Shown here: piece after piece, positions 22,091 through 33,860 of the stretch
How the letters are laid out: the number at the start of each line of letters is the position of its first letter
Numbering within the stretch: position 1 is the first letter of the stretch
Source of the DNA: Echiichthys vipera
Taxonomy: Eukaryota; Chordata; Actinopteri; Perciformes; Trachinidae
Assembly (NCBI GenBank): GCA_963691815.1
Contig: OY829648.1
Span: forward strand, 9,119,389 to 9,183,388
DNA: 64,000 nt
Reading direction: 5' to 3'
Made by a program: the position numbers and the translations under genes
The notes under the pieces: model-generated
Database searches by the model: none
Told to the model about the DNA's origin: nothing
What the model saw: only the letters and a program-made list of their open reading frames with translations

Positions 22091-23950
22091 ACACGTGTCT
22101 TGTTAGTGTGCAGGGGCAGGTGCAGCTACTCAAAGAATGAGACTCCTTGTTATCACGCCTGTAGCATTTTCCTAGCGTGCATGCAAACTGAACATTGCAT
22201 TCTCTTTGGCTGTGATAGCTATAGTGATTGAGTGATAGGCACCTATTTAATTGCACCCTGCTGTCTGTTGTCTATGTATCAGCAAGGTATGAGGATGAGG
22301 CAAACGCTAATGGATTGATATGAAAGCCAGTCATGAGGGCACATACTGTCCTGCGTGACTCTCCGTGCAACCAAACATGTTGCCTGCTTGTTTGCTAGTT
22401 ATTTACAGTGGTATCACTTGCCTTCTCTGCCGCCGGGACTGTATGCATGTTTGTGCATGTATGTGTCTGTCCATGTGTGTGTGTTTGAATTCTAGTGCAC
22501 ACCAGCTCCCAATGGCCATGTGGGTGTGTGGTGGGTACCTCAGTAACATTAATAGCCAAAGGGCAGGCAGGCAGGCAGGCAGGGAGGGAGAGAGGACATA
22601 GACAGGAAGGGGAAATACAGTTCGCTGGTCGCCCACCACTTCCTGTGTGTCTCCTACACTCACAGCCCACGGGCCAGAGCTGTTTCTAAAACCAGTTTGT
22701 TTGCTTGCAGTGTGACAGAGATAACAACGAACTAAAGGTAAACAGGGAGACAAAACAGCAAGGAATGCCACTAACAAAATAGTGATGGGTTGGTCACTAT
22801 AGGAAGGTTATGCAAGATGCTGGAAATGACTTGCCCACACTGCCCTACCCTTTCATTTACTTGCCAAGTATCTGAGGTGAGGTAATCAAGTGGTACAATG
22901 ACAAAGCACAAGCAATAGCAGATAACAGATCTGCCTTGCAATAAGGATTTGATGACCATGATCCAATATGAATCCAATATTAATTAATTCACAGGAAATG
23001 CAATGCAACAAAGGTTTCCCCTAATTTACTGTCAAACCTAGAGTACAGTCGACAAAGCTGATTCTACCCCCCTTAGCGATAACAATGAGGCTTGCAGTAT
23101 CAAGACATGTCCAGCAGAGGTCCTTCTCTCATTAAGTGTTGGTAGTGTCTCCGTCTTGAAGTGGGGAGCATGCAGTGAATAGGTGATAAAGGTGAACCAC
23201 AACAAGCAGGGAGCTCAGTATTTCAGCTCTAACGATGTAACACAAAACACATGCTTATGATCCCAATATACAAACTTTAATGTTAAATTCTGAGAATGTA
23301 AGTCCTTTAAATATGATGATTCAGGGCACATTTTGGACCTTCCACCCCTGGACTCCATACCACCACCAAGCAGTCACCCACAACTGCTGACAGATTAGAT
23401 TGGCCGATAAGACGCCCGTGGTTTGCACACATACTGTGTTCGGGTAAGAGGCAAACCCCCTGCCCTTCTGGGATCCCACATCCCCATTGAACTTTCCACC
23501 CACTCACCAAGGAATGCGGAGAGAGGAGGGGGAAGAGGGGCTGTAAGAGGCAGAGATGGGGGGGATTTAAAGGGAAGGGGAGGAGAGGGACAAAAAAACA
23601 AAGATGAGGAAAGACTGAAAACAACACATTCTGAAATATAGTGATAATACTGCAAATGGCCCCTGTGATAATGCTCTTTTCATCAGACTGTTCGTGTAGT
23701 ACAAGCTCTTAGAAAATGTGAGAACAGGGACAGGAATGTAACGACAAAGCCAGCGATGACACATCATGTGGGTCTGCGATGTAGAAGAGGCCGCTGGAGG
23801 GGGACTGCACAGTTCAAGGTTTCCCCCCTCTGTCTTTTACTGAACAGGTGAGGACTGACACAGGCATGGGAACAAACCAGTGACGGACAGACGTTCACAC
23901 AAATTGTACACGCACATACAAATGAAAATCTTTATCTTTAAATATCGAAT
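22091..23950. other. Intergenic or intronic; small repeats only
   Basis: This contains four or more GGCA units (22563-22581), a GT-rich patch near 22440-22490 and a purine-rich block (about 23515-23600). No gene is supported. Confidence 0.4.
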
Positions 23951-23957
23951 GACGTGG

Positions 23958-23990
23958 CATGATGCGCCATGATGCGCCATGATGCGCCAT
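23958..23990 (+). repeat. Tandem 10-mer, three copies
   Basis: CATGATGCGC is repeated three times without change, followed by CAT. The unit contains the palindrome-like GATGCGCCATC surroundings and CpG/GpC steps. Confidence 0.9.
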
Positions 23991-24469
23991 TGTCTTAATT
24001 ATTACTATGATTTGATAACATATTGTGTGTGCATGTTTATCTGTGTGACATGTTTTTCTTATCACATGACACCACGAGCCCCTGCATGTTTCATTTTTGT
24101 TTTTTGCCACTGGAGTCTTGTCAACAAGTCCCAAATGCCTCGCGCCATCCCTTTTCTCTCTTTCAGACTTTCTCAGAGGACTTTAGCACTGATGAAAGCA
24201 GGTGCCTTGGTACGCCTCTCATTGAATTAGGAATTCCACAGCGTAAAGTGGCAGCATTGTTGATGAAAGGTTAGAGCTGTTTCAAATTCTCCCCCCAAAT
24301 GAAAAGGCCCTCTCTCCAGCGGTTGTACAAAAAGAGGGATGACATTTTGGTTGCATCAGCTGTATATCTAAAGTGTCTGCAGCAAAATGCCAAAACGATC
24401 AAAGCCAAATAGGGAGGATAATACACACAGAGAGCACCTTGGCGCTCTTTGTTAGGTTATCTGCCCACA

Positions 24470-24760
24470 AACCTTAGTCAGACCTCATAAAATGTCATTA
24501 CGCCCCTCAGTGATAATTCTGTGAATACGACCCCATTTAATGATAAACATTTACATGGCGGCAGTGAAAGGAATTTATCAGGTCTTTGCATTAGGGATTA
24601 GATTCGGTGGCTGAATTAGTGTCTGTTCAAGGGCAGAATGGAGGATTGGAAACTCAGTGGGTGGAACATGAAGAGATTTCATAAGAGGAGGCAGGTGGTT
24701 GTGACACAAGACATTAAGGCGCTCTCTCTCTTCTTGTTAGCCTACCTCCAAACACACCCC
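24470..24760. other. Unique stretch, possible conserved non-coding element
   Basis: Non-repetitive sequence with words such as CATTTAATGATAAACATTTA and GCATTAGGGATTAGATTC that look like homeodomain or forkhead sites. No coding signal. Evidence is texture only. Confidence 0.2.
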
Positions 24761-26905
24761 TGAGACATATCGCAGATGTGAATGGACATCTTCGCTGTGA
24801 AGTGTAGGCTGAAGGATAAGGAAGGGAAGCATTTTGAAGATGCCACAAAGTCGCAGGATGTGAGAGGCTGGATAATTGACCTCCATTGTCATTGCCCCCT
24901 GTTCAGGTCAGCCATGTACACGTCACTACTTCTCTGTATTGTTCATTGTAATAAAGATCAGACATGCTATCTGCTTACCTCGCCAACCTGCCGCTGTTCT
25001 GGCAACACTGGCTCTCTGTATCCATACAGTGACTCACACTGAAGCACTTCATGTTTGCTCCTCTTTTCAGCCAGTGTCACCCCACAAAAGGGAGTAATCA
25101 TGCTTGAGGTTCAGTCATATATAAGGATTATCAAAGGAACATGATGTCGAAAGGTAAACTTCAACTCAGCGCCCGCCCAGCAGGCAGACAGGGCTGGGAG
25201 GCAACGCAAACAGAAAGGATGTATTTGCTTTTCATGTGAAAATCAATGGGCCCAGACAGATGGCGGTTTGTTTCCTCACTATTTACTCCCCGGCTCCTTG
25301 ACAAATGTCCTCGCCGCCCCTCCTGGGCTGACAGTGCACAGGTAAGCAAAAAGCCATCCCTTCCTTTCCCACACCAAATGGATGACAGGTGTGCCAGCTA
25401 CCACCCTATTCCTTTCGTTGTTTCTCCCTCTAAACCCGCATCCATTCCCTCCTGTTTGACCTAGCTATACGGCAAACAGCCTTGACCTTGTTTCAAAGGA
25501 AAACAGTTTATTTGCTTAAGAAGCTACTCTATCAGATAAACGTCTTTATCTTCATCTTTATCAGAAACATTGGCCACCTAACATTTTAAAAAGCCAACTG
25601 GAAATGTTCCGCTATCAAGAAACACAAGGCTTTTATTCATGCAGTATGGTTTGGTGAGTCATATTGTGGAAGGAGATAGACAGTGTCTACAGTCCGTTAC
25701 CACCAAAGATAGATGGTGACAAATATGTTGATGAATAGCCAGGTCTGAAGTGTCTCAACGGTTAACTTGACCTGGCTTGTGTTAGAGGTTGAGGTGTTGA
25801 AAGGAGCAGATGCATGAAAGATCAATCATAATTCATTCCTTAACCATATATAGGATGCCTCCTGTATGACTCATGTGCAAAAAAATATTTATTCATGTAA
25901 GAGTCATAATATCTTTTGTTCATTTGAGGGTAAAAAGTAATATTTTGATAGAACAGCTTGCCCACTCTGAAATCATTTTTCCCTGGACACAAATTTAAGC
26001 AAATTGCTTTTACTGGAATATGCTTCGACTGGGACTCTGTGATATTTTTGCTGATTTCAATCAGCACAAACTCTTGCTCTAGAGGCAGAAGTGATCCTCC
26101 CTGGAATCAGACTGAGGTCTGCAGAGCCGAATCTGTGGGTTTTAATAGAGCCTCGTGTGGAATCAGACTTTCCTTCTCCTGCTTTGAGAGATATTTTTAG
26201 TCAAACAGTGGCACTTCTGCTCAAGTACACCAAGACAGCACAGAAGGTACATTTGTCTGATTCAGAAGTTTGAATGCAAGCATGATTCACACTCACAGGC
26301 AGACTTCTGGTTACACAAAGATGCAGCTTGTAACAGTGGATGCTGCTTCCCCTTTATTTCTCTCTATTTTGCAAGAGAGGGAGGGGTGAGAAATGTAGAG
26401 GGGGTGGGTGGGGGTGGAAGTCAGCATTCCAGCCAGGCCAGAACGGAGCAGAGGTCGTATGGATAGAGAGAGCATGGGTGGAGGTGGAGGTGTGGGTGTT
26501 GCGGTGGCGGTAGTGAAGGGGCGGTAGTGCAGGGGCGTAGCAGAGTAAAGAGCAAAGAGCAGTTCCTGATTCCACAGCCCTGAGCTCACCGCCTTTGCGC
26601 CTGCTGCCAGCCACTCCTTTTCTCCTTCACACCATCTTCTTCCTTCTCCTCCCACTCCTCCCCTCCACCATGTCTCTCCATCTGAGGTGTTAACTCCTTG
26701 TTGGGCAGTTCCAGAGCCGTTGGCATGGATGCTGGTTTTCATGGAAGCTTGGGGGAAGAAGCGGGCGTGCTTCTATGGATCCTTACTGGAAGTGAAGGCG
26801 TGTGTGCCAGTAAAGTCGAAATGATTCACTCCACAAATGTTTTTTATCCATTTGCAAAAGCATATAATCCTCCTGGCAATTAACTGTGACCTGGCATGAC
26901 GGACG
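24761..26905. other. Intergenic or intronic, nothing recognised
   Basis: About 26380-26540 is G-rich on the + strand (GGGTGGGTGGGGGTGG). Reading frames of up to 143 codons on the minus strand arise from this skew and show no family motif. Confidence 0.4.
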
Positions 26906-26908
26906 TGT

Positions 26909-26981
26909 CAACACACATACACAAACACACACACACACACACGCACACACACACACACACACACATACACACACACATACA
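26909..26981 (+). repeat. (CA)n microsatellite
   Basis: A CA run with CG and CAT interruptions. A shorter one lies at 27299-27329. Confidence 0.93.
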
Positions 26982-27329
26982 GTACAGGATCAATCGGTGC
27001 GGGAAGGAGCAACACAAGATGAAACAGGGTAGACTGAGGAGGAGCCCTGGATTGGTCATGCCTGTGTTTAACTCGTAAACACTGGGTTTAGTCAAGCTAC
27101 AGTAAATCATGAATGTTGGTTACATGAGCATTAAAAACAATAGCTGATTAGTGATAAAGCCAACTGTCACTGTCACACCACTGAATATCCAAGGCTTGTC
27201 CACAATAGAGCATTTTTTCCAGCGAATAATAAGACCCATAAGCCAGATTGACAGGTGAATACAAGAATAGCACAGGGCAGGAAATTGTGACACACAAGCA
27301 CATACACACACACGCACACACACACACAC

Positions 27330-28265
27330 CATACCATACACAAAAGCCTAATATGGATGGGTTATGAAGAGGAGGAGAATGGGCTTTGAGAGCCTTGCAC
27401 AACACAATACCTGGAAAGGACTGGGTAGGGCTGGAAAGGTGGGTGTGATAACTCTACACTTCTGTTTTTACGCGACACACAAGCACACGTGTGTGGTTGT
27501 GTGAGCGTGGCATTACACAATACAAGCAATAGACTGTGACATTTGAATGTGCTGACTGTCCTTTGGTAGGCAACGCGCAGGTGACGTGTATGCATCGGAA
27601 AAAGATGACCTTCTGATAGATCAACTGTTCATGCTCCCTCACAATCTCTCACTCTCTAGCCCTGTCACTGCCCTTTGTCTTGTTCCACCACACCCCGTCC
27701 ACGCTACCTTGTAGTCGCTCTCACTGTTTGGTAAAATAAACATAGCTCGCATGGCTACATATTGTCCTCTGGCCGCTATAAAAAGATTCACTTGGCTGCA
27801 TTTATGTATCGATGAATGTGGGCCTCCCCTACTTTCACTTTGCAGGATCAGGTGGTATATGATTAAGGGCGCTATTACAGTTTGGCAGCTCTTGACTTTA
27901 CTACGTAACCTCTGCTGGCATAATGTACTCTAATGTGTTTGAGTTCCATTTGAACTTCCAACTATCCTGCCATCCCTAGCATGTTGATGAAAAATGGCCA
28001 CCTTTAGAGTGCGCACTACCATGTGCAAGCATAATTAGTGGAGAAAGAGTCAAGAGGTCTTTGAACATAAAGACATAAACCATGGCACTGTTTAGCTGTG
28101 TGGTAATGAAGCATTACTTTCTTTTTCTAAATGTTCTATTTATTTCATAGTGTTATTCACTCTTACTTCTATTTATTTTCTTTGGAGAAAGAAAGGGCGA
28201 GTAGATGGTTAATGAACTTCATGATCCGTTTGTGCTTCTGTCCTGTTGGGTTTGTGTTGCTGCGG
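27330..28265. other. Intergenic or intronic, nothing recognised
   Basis: No gene, RNA gene or long repeat is supported. Confidence 0.4.
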
Positions 28266-28269
28266 TCCA

Positions 28270-28800
28270 CACAGAGAAAAGAGGATGTCAATGTAAACAC
28301 AGACAGTCAGCGCAAAGGAATGTGTGAGGCACGCAAAAAACCCTGGGGACAAAGTCCAAAAGAGGAAGGGAGGGGTGAAGAAAAGGAAGGAAGGGGGAGG
28401 AAAACGGACTAGAGACCAAGCAAGTGGGTAAAAGAGAAGATTAGGTGAAGAAGAGGAGGAAAAACAAGAAGATGTGAGAAGTTGAGAAAAGAGTGGGAGA
28501 AGAAACAGATTTTGAGGGGAAAAGAGGAGGATGTGAGAATACTAATGGGGAAGAAAAAGATGGAGATGGAGTGCATGGAGAGATAGTGGTGGAGTGATAA
28601 AGAAAGGAGGAATGAGGACCAAAGTGGAGGGAGAGGGATCGAGCCCAGAGGAGTGGGAGGAAGTTGAGGGAGAGAGCAAAACAGAAGAGGGCTCTCACCC
28701 TGGATGCGGAAAGATGGAAAGAGAGAGGAGGGGGAGGAGTGGTGAGATAGCTGAAAAAGAGGGTGAGAGTATGAGGGAGGGTCTGTGAAGGGCAGAGGTG
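28270..28800 (+). repeat. Long purine-rich (GA-rich) tract
   Basis: About 0.5 kb in which the + strand is overwhelmingly A and G (GGAAGGAAGGGGGAGGAAAA, GAAGAAGAGGAGGAAAAACA). It has no strict period. Minus-strand frames rich in Ser, Pro, Leu and Phe (such as 28409-28816) result from the skew and are not genes. Confidence 0.8.
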
Positions 28801-28849
28801 GGGGTAGATCATTCATTTGGAGTCGGGTGGCGTGAGGAAGGAAAAGCCA

Positions 28850-29100
28850 TGAGCAACATCAAAGGCCTTGGGAGGCCTTGACAGAGAGGAGGGTTAGAGT
28901 CCTGTAATCCATGAGAGGTTAGAGGCCTCCAACTTTAGTTTCTGGTGCTGCTGAAACTAATTTAGCCATCGGACTCCAGAGGCCCCCAAGAAGGGGCCAG
29001 GTCGTAACCGGAGGAGCTGTGAGTGACAAAGAGCAGGGGACTGGAGGCAGAAAAAGGCTCCAACACACACAACCAGGCAGAATATTTTAAGTGGCCCTCA
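28850..29100. other. Unique stretch, possible conserved non-coding element
   Basis: GC-balanced, non-repetitive, with CCTTGGGAGGCCTTGACAG and a GTTTC...GAAAC inverted pair near 28939-28958. No coding signal. Low certainty. Confidence 0.2.
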
Positions 29101-29279
29101 CTGGCCTAGTACAAATAGACACAGGTTTGTCTTATACAGATGCTACATGCTTTTACAGTTGTAAGATCATACATATTAGTATGAACAGATGTCAATTATT
29201 TTAGTGATTGAGTATTCTTCTGATTATTCCAGTGATTTATTGAGTTATCAGATACTAAAGAGCAATAGTAAATGCACGG

Positions 29280-29620
29280 ATGAAATAGCAGCATCAATGT
29301 TGACGCCTGCTTCCTTGATGCGGGCCGCCATTGTTGTCTGAATCAACAGTCGCTTTTCCGCTAAGTCACATCTATAAAAATTCCGCCTGGCAGTCATGAT
29401 TGGCTAAACCGTTTTTTGGCGATCCCGAAATTCCTCTTCTATGGAGCAATCCCAGGTGGATGGGTGGAGGTTGGTCAAAGCAAGGCAGAACGAAATTCAT
29501 CCGGCGAGAGTCAGGTAATATTTAATTGGGTTTAAGAGAGAAAACGTTTTTCTAACTGAAGGTCCGTCTACAGAGCTGCCCTCTGCTCTACGCCTGGTGA
29601 AGTAGTCTTAATGGAGGGGT
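29280..29620. repeat. Probable fragment of an interspersed repeat
   Basis: CpG-containing sequence (GGGCCGCCATTGTTG, CTCTTCTATGGAGC, GTCAGGTAATATTTAATTGG, ACTGAAGGTCCGTCTACAG) that I associate from memory with a fish repeat. There is no second copy in this window to confirm it. Confidence 0.3.
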
Positions 29621-31070
29621 GTGCCATCCAGCTAGTTCTTTTAGTCTCATTTGACGTCTAATAAACAGTAAATTCTTCAAATTCAGTGCTCCATATCACA
29701 GGTGTTTTCCAAGCTTCTGTAGCTGTCATATTTCACTGAGATGGACCTTGGGTGAGATCGCGGTAGCAGTGGGTCTTACCTTCATAAAAAAGATCTGACT
29801 CCCCAGCAGCAGTCCGGGCGGTCCAGGCAGACCCACGTCTTCTTCACATGCCAAACACACTACACTGTATATAGTTATATGAATTTAGTAATCGAGTTAC
29901 TCAACAAGGAACCGTTTCAGCCCTTAAACAGATGTTCTCCCTCTCAAGGAAGTAGGGTCTGTTGTTAATATGCAATGTGTATGTTATCAGCATCAATGAA
30001 TACATACATACAATACATTTGTGCCTCGAAGAAAAGAAGTGTCTGGGTGGGTCCGACACCGTAGCTCTTTCTTCTGTACAGAGACCAAAACGATCAAAAC
30101 AGATGCCTCTCCATACTAAGTCTAATTGACATGAGGGGGAGAAGGGAGGGGCACGTCACGTTTCAGCTCATCCAGTCACACACACACTATTCACATTCAG
30201 GAAAAGTTGAGGTTTTATGTTCAAGCAATTATGTTTTACAATCACCCACACTGAATTCCTTCTTTGCTGACACATATGGAATTACTGCATTGGCTCCGAA
30301 CCACCCAAAATGACAGAAAACCGTAAAATACGGGTAGGCTCTGTGAAAGGAGACACTCTGGTGACAAAGCTTCAGCACCCGCTGCTAACCTTTGAATGGA
30401 CTGAGTGTCAACTGCAGAGTCTAAGTGTGTAGTCACAGTGAATAAGAACATCAACAGCCACAACCTACATATTAAGGGCTAAACAAAGCATTTGACATCT
30501 GGCAAGAACTCTATGAGCACTGAAATACGTGTGGGTGCGCAGAATGAATACACACATATATTCCTGTTATGCTTTTAATGATGTGCGTGTTCCGTGCATA
30601 TGCGTGAGCCTGTGTGCATGATGGGTAGCCATGGCGAATGAGTCACCCTGTACTCATCATACAGAAATGTTTGAAACTCATTCAAATGCTTGCCTGACCG
30701 CCCATATAAAACTGACCGTATACTGTGTGTATGTAAACAGGCTGGAGATTAAGCGTGTTGTGTTGAGATATAAAACCAATACAAAAGGGAATGTAATGAG
30801 TTGACTCACAGGCGCAGTTATGGGAAATACGCTGCATCTTGTCTTAAAGGAAAAAAAACAAACCATTACCAACAAGGTAGTCAGCAAAGAGGCTGTGAGT
30901 GTATGATGATTTATGGAATAAGAACACAGGAAGTACAATTAAAAGCTGCAGGTACGTGCTTCGAGCAATGTGAGATCTTAGGTGTGCCCGTATGAGCAAG
31001 AGAGAAGAAAGTGTTTATATGAGTTTTCTGTGTGAAGATGTGTGTAATCATGTGAGCGTGTATGTGTGTG
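29621..31070. other. Intergenic or intronic, nothing recognised
   Basis: No gene or strong repeat is supported. Confidence 0.4.

Positions 31071-31073
<3 letters not shown>

Positions 31074-31120
<47 letters not shown>
31074..31120 (+). repeat. (GT)n microsatellite
   Basis: An uninterrupted GT run preceded by an imperfect TGTGAG-type stretch. Confidence 0.95.
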
Positions 31121-31122
<2 letters not shown>

Positions 31123-31309
31123 CTGTTGGCCCCTCTGCTCTCTGTGGGCTTTGGGTGTTGGTTTGATTATAGTGTCCGTGAGCCAGGAACTTTAAGCAAT
31201 TCGGTCTGTCACAGCCGTGAGCCAAAGCACGGCACACAAAGACAAAAAGTAGAACTTATACTGATCACACACAAGTGTACCCACACAGTTGAATTTCCAC
31301 CTCCTTAGA

Positions 31310-31850
31310 GGGCTTATATTCATTTCCTGGAGACTTAACCTAACCATAACCATAACCATAACCGCCACTTGCCTAACCCTGATCCTAACCTTAAACCAAG
31401 TCTTCACCCTAAAATGTAAGGATTAACGTTATTGAAGCTGCCTACCAGAATTTCGGGACCAGGACCACACCTCAACGGCGTCTCTTCCTGCATTTCCCAT
31501 AAATACCTGCCTAACCCTCTGCTCTTGTGCTGCTCTCTTACTCTTTACCACCCCCCACACCCCAACCCCACCTCTCCTTCTCTTCCTCTCATCCTGAGGT
31601 GACCCATTGTGCCCGGGTTCAGCGGCGGATACGCTTCAGCCAGTTCAAGCATCGCACACCAGTTCGTTTTCTCTAATAAATGATTAAACACATTTTCTTG
31701 ATGGTGTGGTCCTTTGTACCGAATGGGGACATTTCGTCCGCAAATTTAGCTGAGTCCCCAAAATGTGACTGATTTATGTCCCCACAACATGAGTAACACA
31801 TGCCCACACACACAGACACACACTTTCTTTCCTCTCCAGCTGTGACAGTG
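31310..31850 (+). repeat. Interspersed repeat with CCATAA/CTAACC core, split in two
   Basis: CATTTCCTGGAGACTTAACC, then three CCATAA units and CTAACCCTGATCCTAACC (31318-31410), and later GGGGACATTTCGTCCGC and GTCCCCAAAATGTGAC with a CA tail (about 31720-31830). This order matches a fish repeat I know from memory. About 31415-31700 does not fit it and may be an insertion. The telomere-like words belong to this repeat. Confidence 0.5.
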
Positions 31851-31871
31851 ATTACATTCATTCATTCAAAC

Positions 31872-32078
31872 ATGTCCAAACATGTTTATTTAATAACAAT
31901 GATAACATTGCTGCTGTTATACAATGTACTTTCAGGCCACAGTTTTGAAACAGCTTGTCCCTGTCCTTATAGAACCTATAGAGAATGCAAACAACATCAT
32001 GGTGTAGCTTTGAATAGGCTCTGCTATAAAATCCTTGAAATGATGAATCATGATTCGGAACAAACTGAAAAAGCCTGA
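31872..32078 (+). CDS. Hypothetical secreted-type short reading frame (68 aa)
   Basis: The reading frame starts MSKHVYLITMITLLLLYNVL, which has the shape of a signal peptide, followed by a Cys-containing part (ACPCPYRTYREC). An acceptor-like CTTTCCTCTCCAG ends at 31839, just before it. The frame stops at 32078, and a second frame continues downstream with 29 bases of overlap. Both are AT-rich and free of simple sequence, unlike almost all other frames here. I do not recognise a family. It could be a decayed gene, a captured viral or transposon gene, or chance. Confidence 0.3.
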   Translation: MSKHVYLITMITLLLLYNVLSGHSFETACPCPYRTYRECKQHHGVALNRLCYKILEMMNHDSEQTEKA

Positions 32079-32430
32079 AATTGAATTAAAGGGCTTTGTT
32101 GAATGCTCGATTCCGATTGGTCAATTACAGCCTTCTGCAATTTTGATAATAGATTCTGGAAGACCATTTTTATGTGAATGCAGTAATTATAATATTAATA
32201 TTTTGTGTCAAATTATGAAGTTCTTGCCATGTAAGGAGCAGGGTGGGTGTTGGGCCACTGCCTCACCTTGTCAGGGTTTAATTTGCAATAATGTCCCGCT
32301 CACTCAAAATGATCCCTTACATATAAAAAGGCACAAAAGTTACACAAATCTACTAAATATAAAAAGCATGTATGCAATGCATTACATACATTCTCAGCTA
32401 AACAAACATGAATATTGTACAGTAAGGTAA
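32050..32430 (+). CDS. Hypothetical Cys-containing reading frame (126 aa), offset from the previous one
   Basis: It continues in the +1 register relative to the 31872 frame. Cysteines are spaced as in a folded domain (CEC, then CKEQGGCW, ASPCQGLIC). Coding-like density persists to about 32300 and then becomes AT-rich. The overlap suggests one older gene broken by an indel, or two separate pieces. No homologue is recognised, and no hydrophobic anchor is seen. I do not present a joined product. Confidence 0.25.
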   Translation: MIRNKLKKPEIELKGFVECSIPIGQLQPSAILIIDSGRPFLCECSNYNINILCQIMKFLPCKEQGGCWATASPCQGLICNNVPLTQNDPLHIKRHKSYTNLLNIKSMYAMHYIHSQLNKHEYCTVR

Positions 32431-32485
32431 AACAGTACTACACGGGTCTGTTCGGCTCCGATGCCTTGACCTGAAAAAAATCTAT

Positions 32486-32764
32486 TTACGCTCTCTGGTT
32501 GAGGTACCAAGTAGATGGTGATTCCCTCACTCTCGATCGTGTGAATTCATGATTTACCTTTGTCAGTTCAGGTCCCAAAAACAATCTATGGCCCCAAACA
32601 TGGCTCTGAAATATCAGTAGTCTGTGTATTGATAAATACACGATGCTGTCCATGGGTCTGAAGTAGTAAGTAAGATTCTTTCTCGTTGAGTCGTCCATGG
32701 GGTCAGTGAACAAAATGAACTTTCCACTCCCCCTGAAAACGACCAACTGCCTGTATGAGCACAT
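32486..32764 (-). CDS. Unrecognised 92-aa reading frame, candidate exon
   Basis: A minus-strand frame of ordinary composition. Near its start there are acceptor-like CATACAG and TTTTCAG sites, and an ACAAAG/GTAAAT donor-like site lies near 32545. The stretch NLTYYF....DSI followed by GHRLFL has spacing loosely like one beta/gamma-crystallin motif pair (NL..YF....S[IV], then G19 and a hydrophobic end), but the key Trp and Tyr/Glu residues are missing. That resemblance is weak. It may be a decayed or captured exon. Confidence 0.25.
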   Translation of the reverse strand: MCSYRQLVVFRGSGKFILFTDPMDDSTRKNLTYYFRPMDSIVYLSIHRLLIFQSHVWGHRLFLGPELTKVNHEFTRSRVRESPSTWYLNQRA

Positions 32765-32962
32765 TGTTGATGTGATGTGATCAATAATTAAAGGGATTTA
32801 TAAGATGAGTATAAGAAATAATTTATCTCAGATATGACTCCCAGAGTACATCTGCCCACATCTGGTCATTAGTTGTGAGACTGGAACCTAATTTGTTATT
32901 AATAAAACCATTAAGACTTCCTCTTGGGAAAGAGAAGCTGGTAAAATACATGTTGGATATGT

Positions 32963-33543
<581 letters not shown>

Positions 33544-33677
33544 GAATAAAGATATTTCTATTTTGCCAGTACCTAAGACAATGTGGCACCCAGTATTCAG
33601 ATACCAAAGACAAATCATCTTCTGTAATGAAGTTTTCCTGCTCTGCTGGGAACCATTTTATGAGTCAGTGGATGATT

Positions 33678-33860
33678 GTAAAAAGTACGATGTCCATGTC
33701 TTTTTGAAAACAAAGCAGGTGGAGTTGCTATTATAGTTAGTATAGTTATAGTATCAACATGAATAAACACAGCCCATATTCAGAAACTGTACCTTTAAAT
33801 GAGCTTTCAGGACTACGTGTGTATTGTAGTATTACTACAGTAGCATCTTCTATTAGAAAC
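33678..33860 (-). repeat. Interspersed repeat A, fragment
   Basis: CAGAAACTGTACCTTTAAATG and TCTTTTTGAAAACAAAGCAGG-like stretches on the + strand are the reverse complement of the right half of the copy at 37825-38215, with changes. It lies about 135 bases from the GATA array. Confidence 0.55.

Noticed and set aside
28409..28816. 135-aa and 123-aa minus-strand frames rich in Ser, Pro, Leu and Phe
   Set aside because: Purine skew of the other strand removes stop codons; two registers are open at once, which argues against real coding.
31340..31400. Telomere-like CTAACC/CCATAA words
   Set aside because: They are degenerate and lie inside an interspersed repeat, so they do not suggest a chromosome end or internal telomere array.
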